The notes under the pieces are model-generated. The model had not been told where the DNA came from and did not search any database. It saw nothing but the letters and a program-made list of their open reading frames with translations. Shown here piece after piece: positions 19,301-30,997 of a stretch of DNA of 64,000 nt. A program made the position numbers and the translations under genes. The DNA comes from Galeruca laticollis. Lineage: Eukaryota; Arthropoda; Insecta; Coleoptera; Chrysomelidae. The stretch covers positions 179,277,262 through 179,341,261 of the forward strand of contig OY998175.1 in the NCBI GenBank assembly GCA_963921935.1, read 5' to 3'. Positions within the stretch are counted from its first letter, which is position 1; each line of letters begins with the position of its first letter.

Positions 19301-20560
19301 TTAATTTCTGTAAATAAAGCACTTAATTGCAGATCGATACAACACACAACTAATCACTTTCTCGCCAGAATCGGACTCTAAGAGATATTCTAATAAACAC
19401 TCACCTTTGGCGTTGTTGTTAGTGCTTCCCCACACGGTATTATGTGCGTTGGCATCACAACCAATTATGATTGGCAGCCGTCTGCTATTGCAGTGTCTCA
19501 CTAGCTCTTGTACTTCTTCTGCCAGTGTCATCGGCCCGTGTCCAGCGAAGTAGGCAGAGGCAATGACGATGTCTCGGTCGATACCCCCAATGTTGAGGTG
19601 AAATATGATTGGAGCAAGGTCCCGTGGCACGTATTCTGAAGCACATATATATTTTATGTTATTTCTTATGATTACACAAGCACGCGGAGATACTTGCCTT
19701 TGATCATAAATCAATTTAGAATCCTTGCATGCCAAACCTTTGATTTGGCCTTCTTTGTTGATTCATGGTTCTTGGATCAGTACAATATCCAGTTGTAGTT
19801 TAGCAAACAACCTTGCAACCACGGCTGAAGCTCCCTTCGCGTGATGCAGGTTTCCCGGGATACAGAGGCGATCTCCGCATCCCTAGCCACTCCAGCAGAG
19901 CCGGAGGAGATCTCGGGCTAACCCAAGGTCAAGCTGTCGACGTTTTCCCCTTTTCCAGAGGTTCCGGATGTAGAGGGTATCTCCATGTCCTTTGGATCCT
20001 CCGCGGGGATCTTTTTTTTCCAGCCCCGAGACAGGGATACGCCCAAAACTGAAGGTTAGCGCGTAACCTCCTGCCTTCAGAGCCTCCCCAGATTGGTGAT
20101 AGATCCCAATCGTGAAGATAGTTCCCTGTCCCTCTTTTTTAGAGTTCAGGATCTTCCAAGCCCCAGTAGTGAGGTTGAAGTTCTGAACCTCGACAAGTTG
20201 GAGGATCTTCTCCAAATTTATGTCGTGGCCTCTTGGAAAGAACGCCCCTATGGTGACCGGCTTTGGGATATCGTCTCCACTTCGAGCTACCAATTCGGGT
20301 CCTTCCCAAGAATTTAATTTCGGCCCTGACCTCATGAGCCAGTCTGCAGATTCTTGGAACCCACAGTTCACCAGTATCATTCCACAACGGAAATGAATAC
20401 CTGAGAAGTGAATCCCCTTCTCCTTGCTCTAGCACAGCTCTTCCACCAGAGTGTCTTCCAGGGTGGAGAGCTGCTCTGCTTTCAGGATGACCCCATGATA
20501 ATCCTTGGGCATTATTCCCACTCTGAAAGCCTTCTCTGTTTTAACAGCTGCTGCGTAACC
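19301..20560 (-). pseudogene. R1/LOA-type LINE 5' part: DUF4780-like ORF1 and endonuclease
   Basis: Reading leftwards, 20380-19883 encodes a stretch resembling the DUF4780 domain seen in ORF1 proteins of insect LINEs, with a parallel piece in another frame (20435-20139) that shows a frameshift. Next comes the start of an endonuclease with an LIQEP motif, interrupted by TGA at 19763-19765 in place of a conserved Trp. Its continuation at 19735-19301 has the CDANAHNTVWGS metal-binding motif typical of the R1/LOA group. After the LLEYLL motif the similarity stops, so RT is absent and the copy is truncated there. The region is richer in GC than its flanks. Confidence 0.75.
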
Positions 20561-20564
20561 ATAA

Positions 20565-21640
20565 AAATGGTAGCGTTATTAACTGAGAAAATAGAAATTG
20601 TTTTGATTGTGGAAGATAACTATAAAACTCATAGAGAAGCAGCAAATATTTTCAATAATAGACATCCCAAAAAATATAACCCAATCAACTGTAACGAAAA
20701 TAGTAAATAAATTTAGAAGAACTGGAAATATTAAAAATAATTTTAATGGAAAACGTTGAAAACTGGTTGCTGACGAGAATACGCAGTTTGATGTAATGCT
20801 GTCTGTTGTAGCAAATCCAAAATTGTCATTGCGAAAAAGAAAGTCGTTGTTACAACAAAATATAAGTAAAATACAGTGGCGAGAATTTTAAAACTGAATA
20901 AATACAAACCATACAAACCAAAAATCGTACACACATTAAAAGAAAGGGATTATTATAGGCGCTTTCATTTTTGCTCTTTCATCCAAGGAGAGTTAGAGGA
21001 GGATCCTTTTTTTACGAGGCATATAATTTTTTCCGATGAGGCGACATTTTCGTCAAATGGAACTGACTCGTCGCGTCGCAACATTGTCGCTGGTGGTCTG
21101 AGGAAAATCCCAATTTTTTATTAAAGTCTCATGACCAATATTCGTTTAAGACGAACGTGTGGTGTGGCATTTATAATAACAAATTAATAGGACCTTTTTT
21201 ATCGCGAATCTATGAATGCCGAACGTTATTTACAGTTTTTACAAACTCATATCAATGAATTCATGGACGAACTACCCTTAATAGAACGTCAATGTATTTG
21301 GTACCAACAACACGGTGCCGCATGCCACAGTACAATAAATGTTAGGAACTATCTTGAAAATTTGTTTCATGGAAAATATATTCACAGATATTCTGTTCTC
21401 TATTGGCCTGGCAGATCCTGACCTAACCCCCCTTGATTACTTTTTACGGGGTTACCTGAAACAAAAAGTTTACCAGAAAGCGCCGTTTCAAGGTATTGAC
21501 CACTCGGAGAGGATAATTTTAGAAACATGTCAAGAAATTTCTCCACTAATGATAAGGAATGTGTTACGTGAATTTTCCAATAGAACGATTAAGTGTATTG
21601 AACGAGAGGATGGATATGTCGAAGCATTAGTATGAGTGAA
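20565..21640 (+). pseudogene. IS630-Tc1-mariner-type transposase, broken
   Basis: The N-terminal piece (from 20567) resembles the DUF4817 helix-turn-helix found in one insect family of these transposases. The first catalytic Asp lies in a FSDEATFSSNG motif near 21038. The second should be in WYQQDGA, but the codon at 21311-21313 gives His. The third lies in PDLTPLDYF, reached only after a frameshift near 21415. Several other frameshifts and stops lie between 20700 and 20880. The protein would have cut and pasted its own DNA at TA sites; this copy cannot. Terminal repeats were not identified. Confidence 0.8.
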
Positions 21641-22680
21641 AATTAAATTTGTTTGTTTCAAATATTAATATGATTTTAGTTATATAACTTAGTATTTGAA
21701 TGTATTTTATTAATTGCAAAATAAATGAATATGCACTTATTACGCGTTTTAATTGCAAAATTATTGGAAAACATCGAAAAACTAAAAGGTTATCATGTGT
21801 TTCGTAATCACAAGAGATAAATGTTCATTCAAAATAGAAATATTAATAAAAAATAAAAAATGGATGTACTTATTTAAACATGTTTTTAATTCTGACCTAC
21901 TTTTTTAGTAACATTTTTCGATATTGTCAAATTTAAGGTACTTTACTCTTGAGTAAAACTCATATTTTATGACAAATCTCGTATACGACTAAAAAACTTG
22001 ATGTTTGATGACTGTATTTTAGGTTTTAGATAATGCAAAACTTTTTATGAAGAATAACTTTTTTCCTAAAATTAATAATATAAATGTTTTCCATAAGATT
22101 CTAACTTTTAGGGGGACATATTGTTATATTAAGTCTAGCCAAAAATAATTATTAAACATCAGGTAGGCATCACATTAAATGTAACTTCTATCTGCTAATC
22201 TGATATTTTACATGGATATTATTGTTTATTTTTTAACATCGTTGTAAAGATAAGAACACTGATGTTGTTTTTAAGACATCGAAATTTGCTCTTGATGTCT
22301 CCATCGTTGATCAGCATCAAACAATGCGCAGATAACGAACTTTAACTAGATAACAAACACTAAGTCTTTTTAAAAAATCTGTTCGGAAAAGCTGAGTTAA
22401 ACTGTTGATTATTTTATCTATAAAATAAGCCAGATTAATAAAAACCAGAGTCAATTCAGTACTTTCATGAATATATTCGCAAACTTGAAAATATAGAAAT
22501 CCGCAGAGATATCCAGGGCAACAACAATGTTTTTTTGTTGAGCACTGTTATCAGTCAAAATAAGAAAGAAACTTTTCTTCTACTATTATACTTAACATTA
22601 GAATAACAATCAAGAAACGCATGTGAAACTTATACAGATAAATACCATTTTACATTCAAACTCCGATAAACAAATCTGAA
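21641..22680. other. AT-rich DNA with no recognised feature
   Basis: I see no long reading frame, no clear inverted ends and no simple repeats. A short polypurine run lies near 22110, but no LTR-like start follows it that recurs in the window. Confidence 0.5.
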
Positions 22681-22685
22681 TATTC

Positions 22686-22967
22686 CTAACGAAAACATCC
22701 GGTATGATTTGGCTCGGTTCGAGATAAATTATAAAATGTGTATGATACTGTTGCATAATTAGATCGTAAATCCGACAACGCTGTATATAAAACTAGCGGT
22801 GCCAGCATGACTACCGCCGAAGCTTGGAGTATAACCTGGATTACGAGATTCATCGTCGCGACGCGAGCGTCTTTAAAAGCGACGTTGACGATATTTGCTA
22901 TAAAAAGTAACAAGCAACTAATATATGTATTCAAAAACTTGGTTGAAAAATAATATAAGAGTAACAC
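22686..22967 (-). other. Unrecognised hydrophobic reading frame
   Basis: A 93-residue frame is rich in Leu, Val, Ile and Ala, with two stretches that could span a membrane (about residues 5-30 and 42-62). I recognise no family. It could be an old exon of a membrane protein or chance, since there are no splice-site or neighbour clues I trust. Confidence 0.2.
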
Positions 22968-22978
22968 TTGGTCTTTTA

Positions 22979-23287
22979 ATGCGATTTCTCACGGGCCGAA
23001 TTTTGTTGATCGATTTTTAAGTTGATCAACAAAATTTGAATGCCAGTTGACTCACTTGACGTAATATATTTGCCATGTTCGGATTGTCGCACGGGCCAAA
23101 ACGCGCCGACATATTTGTCGGACAAAATTTATTTCGTTTTTTACAAAACAAGAAACTTCCATTTAAAATAAACATTTTGAATAAAGTAATAATATTTTTC
23201 CTAATACCAAATTGCTGACGCTTGCTATTAGAAAGTTGTCCGACTCAACAAATACACATGAGCCCACGGGACATGATAAGGCAATCG
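22979..23287. repeat. Possible MITE with internal hairpin
   Basis: TGCGATT at the left end is matched by AATCGCA at the right end near 23287. CACGGGCC occurs at about 22990 and 23091 and a similar block lies near the right end. An internal 13-base perfect inverted repeat (AATTTTGTTGATC and its complement) lies at about 22996-23037. The terminal match is short and I could not find a target duplication. Confidence 0.3.
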
Positions 23288-23599
23288 CACTATAAATTCA
23301 ATAGTTAAATTCCACAAGAATGTCGAATTAGCGACTACATCTCTATTTGAACAGACGTGCCAGAACAAAGAAATATTTAAAGCGGACTACATGTGAAGAC
23401 TGCGTTTCTTAACACATTTTATATTTATGAAAGTTGTGTTTCTCAACACAACTGAATATTGTTGAAACGTTTTTAGGAATTCACCCTTTATTTATGAAAT
23501 ACACTGTGTTTTTCAACACAAAACTACAAAACATTATTTTTGAAAATACAGCTATCCAACGAAGATACAACTATAAAAACTGTCAAGCGTGAAACGCAC

Positions 23600-25461
23600 G
23601 CGTTACAACTACAAAAACTGCTGAGGTGAAACGTGCGTTAAAATTAGGCCAGGTATTGAACATAACGGACACAATAAAAAGTAAGTCAAACAATAATCCA
23701 TATTCTTTAGCGTCTGTTAAGGAACAGGAAGCACTGACGATGGACGAATCTAAACGCCTTCTTCCCTGAAGAGGAAGAAAAGGAAAATGGAGCTCGAACA
23801 AGTGAATCAAGCGTTAAAAAAACAACTCACTGATGCTCAAGCCACGATAGAGATATTGAAAAGAACGCTCAACCAACAGTCAGTCGACCTCTCAGAAACA
23901 AGAAAGTGAATCAAGGAAAGAAGCCAGACAGTTCCAAGATGAAATAAAGGAATTTCAAGTTCAATTCATGAGCCAATTGAATAAAAAGGAAAGAAGTCAA
24001 AAATGATCCAACACCAATGTTAAAGATTTAAGAATCAAGAGAGAAGTCAGTAGGCCCAAGCAGTAAAAAGGAATAAACCGAAGCCGTGGAGACCGCTACT
24101 GAGGAAGGTTTCTCTCTGCTCATGAAGGAAAGGCACCGACAAAAAGAGCAGAGAAGAGAAAGGAAGCTCAAGCCCCAGCCTGCAGAGAAAACAACGCAAC
24201 CAGCGCAACCAAGAACGAGGATGCCACCACCAGTCATAATCAAGACGACGAAGGACTTCCCAAGGATAAGAAGAGAAGTCCAATTAAGAGCGATCCAAAT
24301 TAAGGCAACATTTAATGAAAGGCTAGGGATCAAGATCCCCTTGAAAACATAGCAGAGTGCAGGAGACTGACGAAGTACCTGGAAGAATTAGAAAGCCAAA
24401 TTGTGAACTGGTACACCTTCACCGATCCCGAAGAATAGGTGGCGAAGACCGTCATCAAATGACTGTTTCCTGACGAAGACATAAAAGATATAAAAGAACA
24501 CTTCGAAGAACAGGGAATCCAGATCAAGAGGATCACCCAACTCCACTCCAGATTCGGAGAAAAAAGAAGACTCCCAATCTTCAGGGTGGATCTCAACAAA
24601 GAAGACCTGGAAAAATGATGAAAGTGGAGGTCATCCTCACCGCCAAGGTGAGGCAAGAAACCCTAGAAGAAGCAACGGGCCAACGCAGTGTTACAAATGT
24701 CAAAGCTACCACCTTGGACAATCGACCTGCCTCGTGGACACAATATGTATCAGATGCGGAGGAAGCCACCAATCCGGGGACTGTGAGAGAACAAAGAACA
24801 GTGAGAACCCAACCAATCGCCACCAGAACAGTAGGGACAAGCTACGCCTGTGCAGCCACCAGTCAACAACAACCAGACGGCTTTGAAGCAATGACGATGC
24901 TCTCGACGCACATGCAGCAGATGCAGAACATCTTCGCCAGCCTGATAAAACGTTAATAGATCCACACCATCCCGGACCAAACTAGCTGAAGATAGGAACC
25001 TGGAACAGCGGATTACTACGAGATAACATCAACCTGATGGGGACCATACGACAACAAGAAAACCTAGACGTATTCGCCATATAAGAAACGAAACCAGGGG
25101 AAAACTACGAGATCAGATGGCCGGACTACAGGATCTACAGAGACGACAACAATGGCAGAAGCGGAAGATCAGCGATCATAGTGAAGACCGGACTGGACCG
25201 CCACAGAATAACCACACCGGACCTCCTGCCGATGGAAGCCACCATCATTGCAGTCCAAACAGGATTCGACGCAATACGGATCGTATCAGCTTACAAGAGA
25301 CCTGCAGACGACCTCCACGAATAATGTGTAGAAGTCCTTCTTCCAGGCGACAACCAAGTAATCCTGATGAGAGACCCCAATGCCAAATTCACTGCCTGGA
25401 ACAGCAGGAAGAAAGCTAACAGACATCGCAGACAGACGACCAGAGCTGGACCACTAGTACG

Positions 25462-25496
<35 letters not shown>

Positions 25497-26165
25497 GCCA
25501 GAGGAAACGCAGCCGTACTGGACATCGCCATACTCCAAGACATTACAGAGGTATGGGACATCACCAACGGAGAAGGAGTAACCGTCCACAAGCCAGTCAT
25601 CTTCACGCTGGGAGAAGGCGATAGAACAACAGGAAGCGAAGTGAAGAAGACCGACTGGAAGAAATTCAAGTGCAGAGCCGGATAGCTGAATGGACCAATA
25701 CCGTTCAACACCAATGCAGCGGAGCTGGAAGATCAACTGAGACTGCTGGAAGAAGCCATCCAACAAGCGATGGCAGACAGCAGGACAACGAGACGGGTGG
25801 ACAACTACAAGATGTTCTCCAACATCAGCGACGATCTACGAGCGATCATCAGTGTTACAAACAGAGTGAGAAGAAGAGCCAACAGGACAAGAAATCTAGA
25901 AGACAAAAGAACAGACCCAAATAAGAAGTCAAGACGCAACTGAAGCAACACCGATCCAAAGACTGGGAGAACAGACTAGAATAACTAGTCCCAGACACAC
26001 CAGGACTATAAAAACTAGACAAAATCCTGAGACAAGACAAAATAGAGACCCCAACAATAGACGAGGAAAAAGCTGAAGCCTTCGGAAGAACCATGGAATG
26101 CCAGTTCACTCTGAACGAGCACCCAGACGAGGACATAGACTTCTCAGACCGAGTCCGAAACATCG
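23600..26165 (+). pseudogene. Decayed jockey-clade LINE (ORF1 and endonuclease)
   Basis: From about 24350 a degraded frame resembles the PRE_C2HC region of jockey-type ORF1 proteins, followed by zinc-knuckle Cys/His clusters around 24690-24790. At about 24985 a new part reads as an endonuclease start (KIGTWNSG.LRDN) and continues with IIVKTGLDRH and VSAYKRP-like motifs to about 25700, broken by many TGA and TAG codons. Reverse transcriptase is missing. The number of stops, many at likely former Trp codons, indicates age. GC content is clearly above the flanks. Confidence 0.7.
25457..25493. repeat. (CA)n microsatellite inside LINE remnant
   Basis: A run of CA dinucleotides interrupts the endonuclease part of the jockey-like remnant. 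Frames across it read as Thr-His or Cys-Val repeats and are artefacts. Confidence 0.9.
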
Positions 26166-27300
26166 AGGTGGGTCTGTTAGTGGATTTGGCGATGATTCGT
26201 CAGGAATTGGAAAGGGGGAAGTTGAGGTCTTTGAGGACCTCCTCAAATTCCTTGTCGGAGAGGGATTGGCCTACATTTCAGCAGACTAGAGAAAAGGTGG
26301 GTTTTCGTAGTTTAGAGGGGGATCTGGGTTGGGAAGAGGAATTTGAAGGAATGATGGTGACGTTCTCGTCACCGGTGGCATTACGGAGTTTCTAGGCCAG
26401 TGCCTCATAAGGTATGTTGGAGAGTATTTTCAGGAGGGCGGTTCGGTTAGGACTCGCCTTCAAGGAGGAAATAGTAAGTACCTACTGTTGATTCTTCAAC
26501 ATATTTTATTTTGAACTTCAGTCTTGATATTGGGTATGCCTCCTTAAGAGTGATAGAGAAATAATCAAACCGCTTTATGTTGGATAGAGAAAATATCTAA
26601 CAGATTTTGCCGTCGCAGATAGACATTGGCATTGAAAGACTGATATGGATTTAGAAATAAGGGAAGACTAGACATAGAAGAAGTCGAACAAAGACAAACA
26701 CTTGCAAATAATGGATAGTAAAGTTCAAGTCAAGAGAATATGCATAGTACATAGCAAAATTTAGAAGTAAATGGAAAATATTTATAGGGCTGAATGTAAT
26801 TATTCTGGTAATTCTTACACCCAAGGAGTAAAAATAAGAGTTAATAATTGATCAATCTCAAATTTTTTGTTAAAAATGTGTTTATATGAATGTTGAAATT
26901 TATTAAAAACGACATATTAAAATATTGATTGACTAAAACAGTCATAAATTGCATTAAAGTGAATGGCATTCATGAAGTAATAACCAAATGTGTAAATATT
27001 TATGTCTGTACCTAATGATAAACGTATATTTGTTACTACCATGATTAACATTAATATAATCGCATAACTTTACTCCATTAGGTTAATTGAAAGCCATAGT
27101 CATTATGAGAATTAAAAACGAGTGTACAAACACAAATTTAAGATAACCTTCATTTTAACAGAGAATTAGAGAATGACATTATTTATGTTATCTAACGAAT
27201 TTTATATGTGAAATATCAAAAAAAATTACTAAGAGCTTCAACACCTTTTGTTTACCGTAATATAACTTTTAAGGTTTGTTTAAATATTCTCTTATCTATG
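26166..27300. other. GC-richer tail then AT-rich DNA, no gene recognised
   Basis: To about 26480 the base composition still resembles the LINE remnant and may be more of it, but I cannot assign motifs. From 26480 to 27300 the DNA is AT-rich with no long frame. Confidence 0.4.
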
Positions 27301-27960
27301 GGTTTGTTCCAACAACAGTCAGAAATACTCCGGGATCGTCAGGATCGTGCGCATATCCAATTTAAGCGTTCCAACAAGCAATGAATTGAATCCCCGAGAG
27401 TAATGTCCAATATTCCAACAAGCATTTGAACTGATTTCAGACTGTTCTTGGACCGTCAGAAAAGTTTGTGATTTTTTTGGGATTAGGAATTCTCGCTAGC
27501 GTAGAACGAATTCTTATATAGGTTTTGTTTCAAATTTTAACGTGGTTTGTTTATGTTAATCTAGCCCTTGTAATTTTTGGTATTATCATATTAATAATAT
27601 CATATGTGTCTTTTATTTGTGTTCTTGTTCTGTAGTTTTAAGTAGTAGAGTAATTTAAACTGAAACATATTGTATGATTTTTAATGTTTTGTTGTATCAG
27701 TATTCAGAATAAATATTGAAATGGAACATCTGATGGATGATATTGACTTGTCCGATGCTTCCATTCAATCAGAAATCCATTCCAACAAAAAATTTTAATC
27801 CGGCATTTACAGAAAGCGCACGTAGGTTATCTGTGGTCCGCACCACCGCACATGCTCATTTCTTCTCTTTTATAGTAACACCTTAGAATATTACTACTTT
27901 ATATTCTAAGAGTAACACACACTACAGTTCTGTGACATACACGATATTCTTCTTCATAAT
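27301..27960 (+). other. Possible 5' end of a PIF/Harbinger-like element
   Basis: GGGTTTGTTCCAACAAC near 27300 resembles a Harbinger-type terminus. TTCCAACAA recurs near 27366, 27412 and 27779, like subterminal repeats. An ATG at 27721 begins a short acidic frame that stops after about 26 codons. I found no matching right end, so this is tentative. Confidence 0.3.
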
Positions 27961-28442
27961 TTCAGCCAAAGGGCTAGTTCACATGACAAGCTCTTAACGT
28001 GAGTTTTGATAGCGCCTTTTCGCAACTGCATACATTTTATTCAGGCGCTAACGGGCGTTTTAATAAAGAGCGCATTGAACGCTACGCTAGCACTTGGCAC
28101 TTGACTGTAGTCATCGTACGTTTTGAGATCACTGGTTTTTTGTTACCGTTCACTTGAGCGCGCGCTTTTGGCTCGGATAAACATATTGGCTGTGTTCATC
28201 TGGAAATTTTTGGGATCGCTCTGAAAGTAGCGCTACCTAATATTTTACTCGATCGCTCTTTGATTCTGATGAACGGCTATTTCTTGGGATTTGTGATCAC
28301 CACTTGCATGCGCATATTATTTATGTCATTCGTTGATTATTTTTTAGTTTCTTGCTTGTTTATTCAGTTATTACCACAGAATACAATTAATTGTTATTAC
28401 TTCTCAATTTGTATTGTTTTTTTGTGAGTAAAAATAAAAACT

Positions 28443-28728
28443 ATGGCTGAAGGAATAGATGCAAATCTGTTTGCAAGGCTGATGATAATTTCAACTTGAA
28501 CGCAGTAAATGCAATGGTTGAAAATCTCATTAATCCTATTCCAGGAAATATGTTAGAAGGTAGATTGAGGGAAAGAAGACCAAGAAATACAAATTTTGTT
28601 GAAGATTTAGTTCAAAGATTTGACGATGTTTTATTCAAAGAACATTTTAGAATGACGAGACAGGCATTTGAAGTAATTAATTTTAAAAATAATATACTTA
28701 TGGCATTCTTAAAATGCAATAATTTGTG
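28443..28728 (+). pseudogene. HARBI1-like transposase N-terminus
   Basis: The frame has RRPRNTNFVEDLV and a DVLFKEHFRMTRQAFEVI stretch, matching the N-terminal region of PIF/Harbinger nucleases. A likely start ATG at 28443 is in another frame, with a one-base shift near 28480. After about residue 60 the similarity ends, so the DDE nuclease domain is deleted in this copy. Confidence 0.55.
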
Positions 28729-28911
28729 AGTTTTAATTCCCAAACTGGCTATACCGCCTTTCTCGTCTTGCTCTACCACACAGGCATTATTTGTTAATAG
28801 TCCATGAACATTTTTATCTAAGCCCACACGTTCCATTCTAAAAAACTCACCTGTAGCAACAACTCGCTCGCAATTTAAATTCAAAATTCCCACTACTTGT
28901 CTTATGATCAC
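28612..28911 (-). other. Unrecognised 99-residue frame
   Basis: The frame on the minus strand reads like a real protein fragment, with balanced composition and few low-complexity runs, but I recognise no family. A GTGAGT donor-like hexamer at its middle hints that an exon may end near 28855. It overlaps the HARBI1-like fragment on the other strand over about 115 bases. Confidence 0.2.
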
Positions 28912-28946
28912 CGATACTTGATCGACTTAGCAAAAATAAATATGAT

Positions 28947-29411
28947 TGTAGTGAGTTATAAAAGACAATAAGAACAAAAGGTCTTTAATTAAGTATAAAA
29001 ATAGAATCTAATAATAATATCTAATTTTAATATTCAAGAGATAATGAACTCATAACATTGAACTCATAACACGTTTGTTTATCAGTCATGACCGAAGGGT
29101 AAACAACATTCTTTCATAGTTTGAACTTGAACGTGAAATTGAAGTCATCGACTTGAAGTATTGTCAAATATTTCCTATAAATAATTAAGCATTGAGAAAT
29201 GGCGAAGAACTCAGTATTTATATTCGATATAGTTCTAATGTAGATTAATGTGTAAATTGTATTTAGATTAATATACTAACCCAGTGAATTAAATCAAAGT
29301 GTTTCTTATTCAACCCCAACACATGGTTACGAGGTAAGTGTTTCTCAACAATAAATGGTGTTATGGTTTAATCGAGGTATCTACGAGGGCACTTGCTAAG
29401 TAACCACTACA
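28947..29411 (+). repeat. 5' LTR of the mdg1-like element
   Basis: Starts TGTAGTGAGT and ends AACCACTACA. The terminal 7 bases are perfect inverted repeats. A promoter-like TATA/initiator pair lies in the middle and an AATAAA at 29350-29355. Confidence 0.95.
29176..29215 (+). promoter_or_regulatory. LTR core promoter candidate
   Basis: TATAAATA at 29176-29183 is followed by the insect-type initiator TCAGT at 29211-29215, giving a start near 29213. The AATAAA at 29350 would then end an R region of about 160 bases. The same arrangement is present in the 3' LTR. Confidence 0.5.
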
Positions 29412-29423
29412 TGGCGATCCTGC
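29412..29423 (+). other. Primer-binding site, tRNA-Arg type
   Basis: TGGCGATCCTGC follows the LTR without a gap. By my recollection of insect tRNA-Arg(ACG) ends, 12 bases match including CCA. The mdg1/412 group is also primed by tRNA-Arg. Confidence 0.65.
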
Positions 29424-29540
29424 AAATTAAATGGTAATGCTATTGGTATAATGGTATCGCCATAACCGAGATCCCGCCATAAGGACACGTGAAAATATAT
29501 GGTTTTTTATCTAAATTTGGGACCTTGGAGAAAACAAACA

Positions 29541-29774
29541 ATGGGAGGATCAGCCACAAAACAAGAGGCAAAAGAAACGGGTACAGTCAACAATACATTC
29601 ATGGTACAACAAGACAGTTTCACGACGCATGTAATGGTTCTACTATACATCATAACTGTAGCTTTCATTCTAAAATTTATCTGGTCGGTGTGGAAAACTC
29701 ACAGGAGGGCACTGAAAAGAGATATCAACAGAGGCATTGCAGCGAAGCAGGCAACAGGAACCCTCACCGTGTAA
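29541..29774 (+). CDS. Small leader ORF: predicted myristoylated single-pass membrane protein
   Basis: From the ATG at 29541 a 77-residue protein begins MGGSATKQ, a good N-myristoylation context. It carries one strongly hydrophobic segment (VLLYIITVAFILKFIW, about residues 36-51) and then a basic stretch with Arg/Lys. An upstream in-frame codon at 29499 could extend it by 14 residues, but the MGG start is more telling. It lies between the primer site and gag, 50 bases before the gag ATG, so it would be the first cistron on the full RNA. Function is unknown; membrane targeting is inferred. An overlapping frame at 29489-29779 lacks such features. Confidence 0.5.
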   Translation: MGGSATKQEAKETGTVNNTFMVQQDSFTTHVMVLLYIITVAFILKFIWSVWKTHRRALKRDINRGIAAKQATGTLTV

Positions 29775-29824
29775 AATAAAACTGTAAGTACCTAAACATT
29801 CTATTCTTGTGTACGAATCTTTAA

Positions 29825-30997
29825 ATGTCAATAACGTGGGAAGATTTTGATGATAAGTTACGAATAATTGTGGACGAAGTTAATAAACAGGGAAAAAGAG
29901 TTTTGAAAAAAGAAACTCCTAAAAATCCTGATATACATATAGAAGTAATTAATACCATAGTAGGTCTTTATAATAATTTTGTTAGATTAATAGGTAAAAA
30001 TTGGAAAAATTTAAGTTTATTACAACAAGAAAGTTGTAGAAATTATTCAGATAAAATTAGAGATAAGGCTGCTCGGGCATTTCAAGCGTTAAATTGTATT
30101 ATTAAAATACCTAACTCTATTTTGGAGGAAATCGATACGGAGGTATTACAAGCAATAAGCAAACAATTGAAAATGGCGACTAGTATGAATGATTTTTTTA
30201 ATTTTGCGAGTAAAGTGTTACCGAACGAATTTAACGGTGAAGCAAACAAATTACAGTCATTCTTAGATTCATTAGATTTACTACAAATAAATGTGACGGG
30301 TAACGAAGAAAATGCTATTTTATTAATAAAAACGAGGTTAACGGGAAAAGCCAGAAGCTTGATCACGACGGAAAACTCCATTGCTGACATCAAGAATAAA
30401 CTGAAAACAGGGATAAGAGGAGACAATCCAAGCCTTCTCTTAGCGAAACTGGGTAAAGTAAAACAAAATGGAAAAGATGTTACACAGTATGCAACAGAGG
30501 TAGAGAAATTGGCGGAAAGATTACAGGCAGCATACATATCGGAAGGGATGCCAGAACGACTAGCCGAAAAATATACGGAGGAGGCGACGATTAAGGCAGT
30601 AACTATGAACGCCGCAACGGACGCAACCAAAACAATAATTGCAGCGGGAAGTTTCGAAACGACACAAGAGGTACTATCGAAATTGGTTTCAGTGGAAGGC
30701 GTAATAGGACAACAACAAGTTTTACACATGAAAGATAACAGGAATTTCTTCAGGAAGTCAAACTTCGACGTTAGGAATAATCACAGGCGTGGAAACAGCA
30801 GAGGATTTTATAACGGTAATCATCCAGGAAGAACGTTTCGACAGTATAATCAAAGGAACAACTATGGCAGATACGAAAATTATAATACGAAATTCAATAG
30901 GAATAATAATTACAATAACCACAGTAAAAATAACGTAAGAATATGTGAGATAGAAAATGAAGAAGCAAGAGAGACTCAGAAACAATTGGGGTTTTGA
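29825..30997 (+). CDS. Gag of the mdg1-like element
   Basis: This 390-residue protein has a helical N-terminal half, a capsid-like region at about 115-300 (including VTQYATEVEKLAERL) and a basic C-terminal tail rich in Asn, Arg, Gly and Tyr (about 310-375) with no CCHC knuckle. It would assemble particles and bind RNA through the basic tail. The ATG at 29825 is chosen as the first in frame. The frame ends at TGA 30995-30997, overlapping the pol frame in -1. A run of four G before TTTTGA could permit single-tRNA slippage, but it is not a perfect X XXY YYZ site. Confidence 0.88.
   Translation: MSITWEDFDDKLRIIVDEVNKQGKRVLKKETPKNPDIHIEVINTIVGLYNNFVRLIGKNWKNLSLLQQESCRNYSDKIRDKAARAFQALNCIIKIPNSILEEIDTEVLQAISKQLKMATSMNDFFNFASKVLPNEFNGEANKLQSFLDSLDLLQINVTGNEENAILLIKTRLTGKARSLITTENSIADIKNKLKTGIRGDNPSLLLAKLGKVKQNGKDVTQYATEVEKLAERLQAAYISEGMPERLAEKYTEEATIKAVTMNAATDATKTIIAAGSFETTQEVLSKLVSVEGVIGQQQVLHMKDNRNFFRKSNFDVRNNHRRGNSRGFYNGNHPGRTFRQYNQRNNYGRYENYNTKFNRNNNYNNHSKNNVRICEIENEEARETQKQLGF

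Noticed and set aside
22110..22130. Polypurine run that might precede an LTR
   Set aside because: No second copy, no primer site and no terminal TG...CA pair could be found.
25291..25766. Cys-Val and Thr-His repeat frames
   Set aside because: They translate the (CA)n microsatellite.
30082..30729. 215-residue minus-strand frame over mdg1-like gag
   Set aside because: Antisense of an open gag with flanking pol in order; no recognisable domain.
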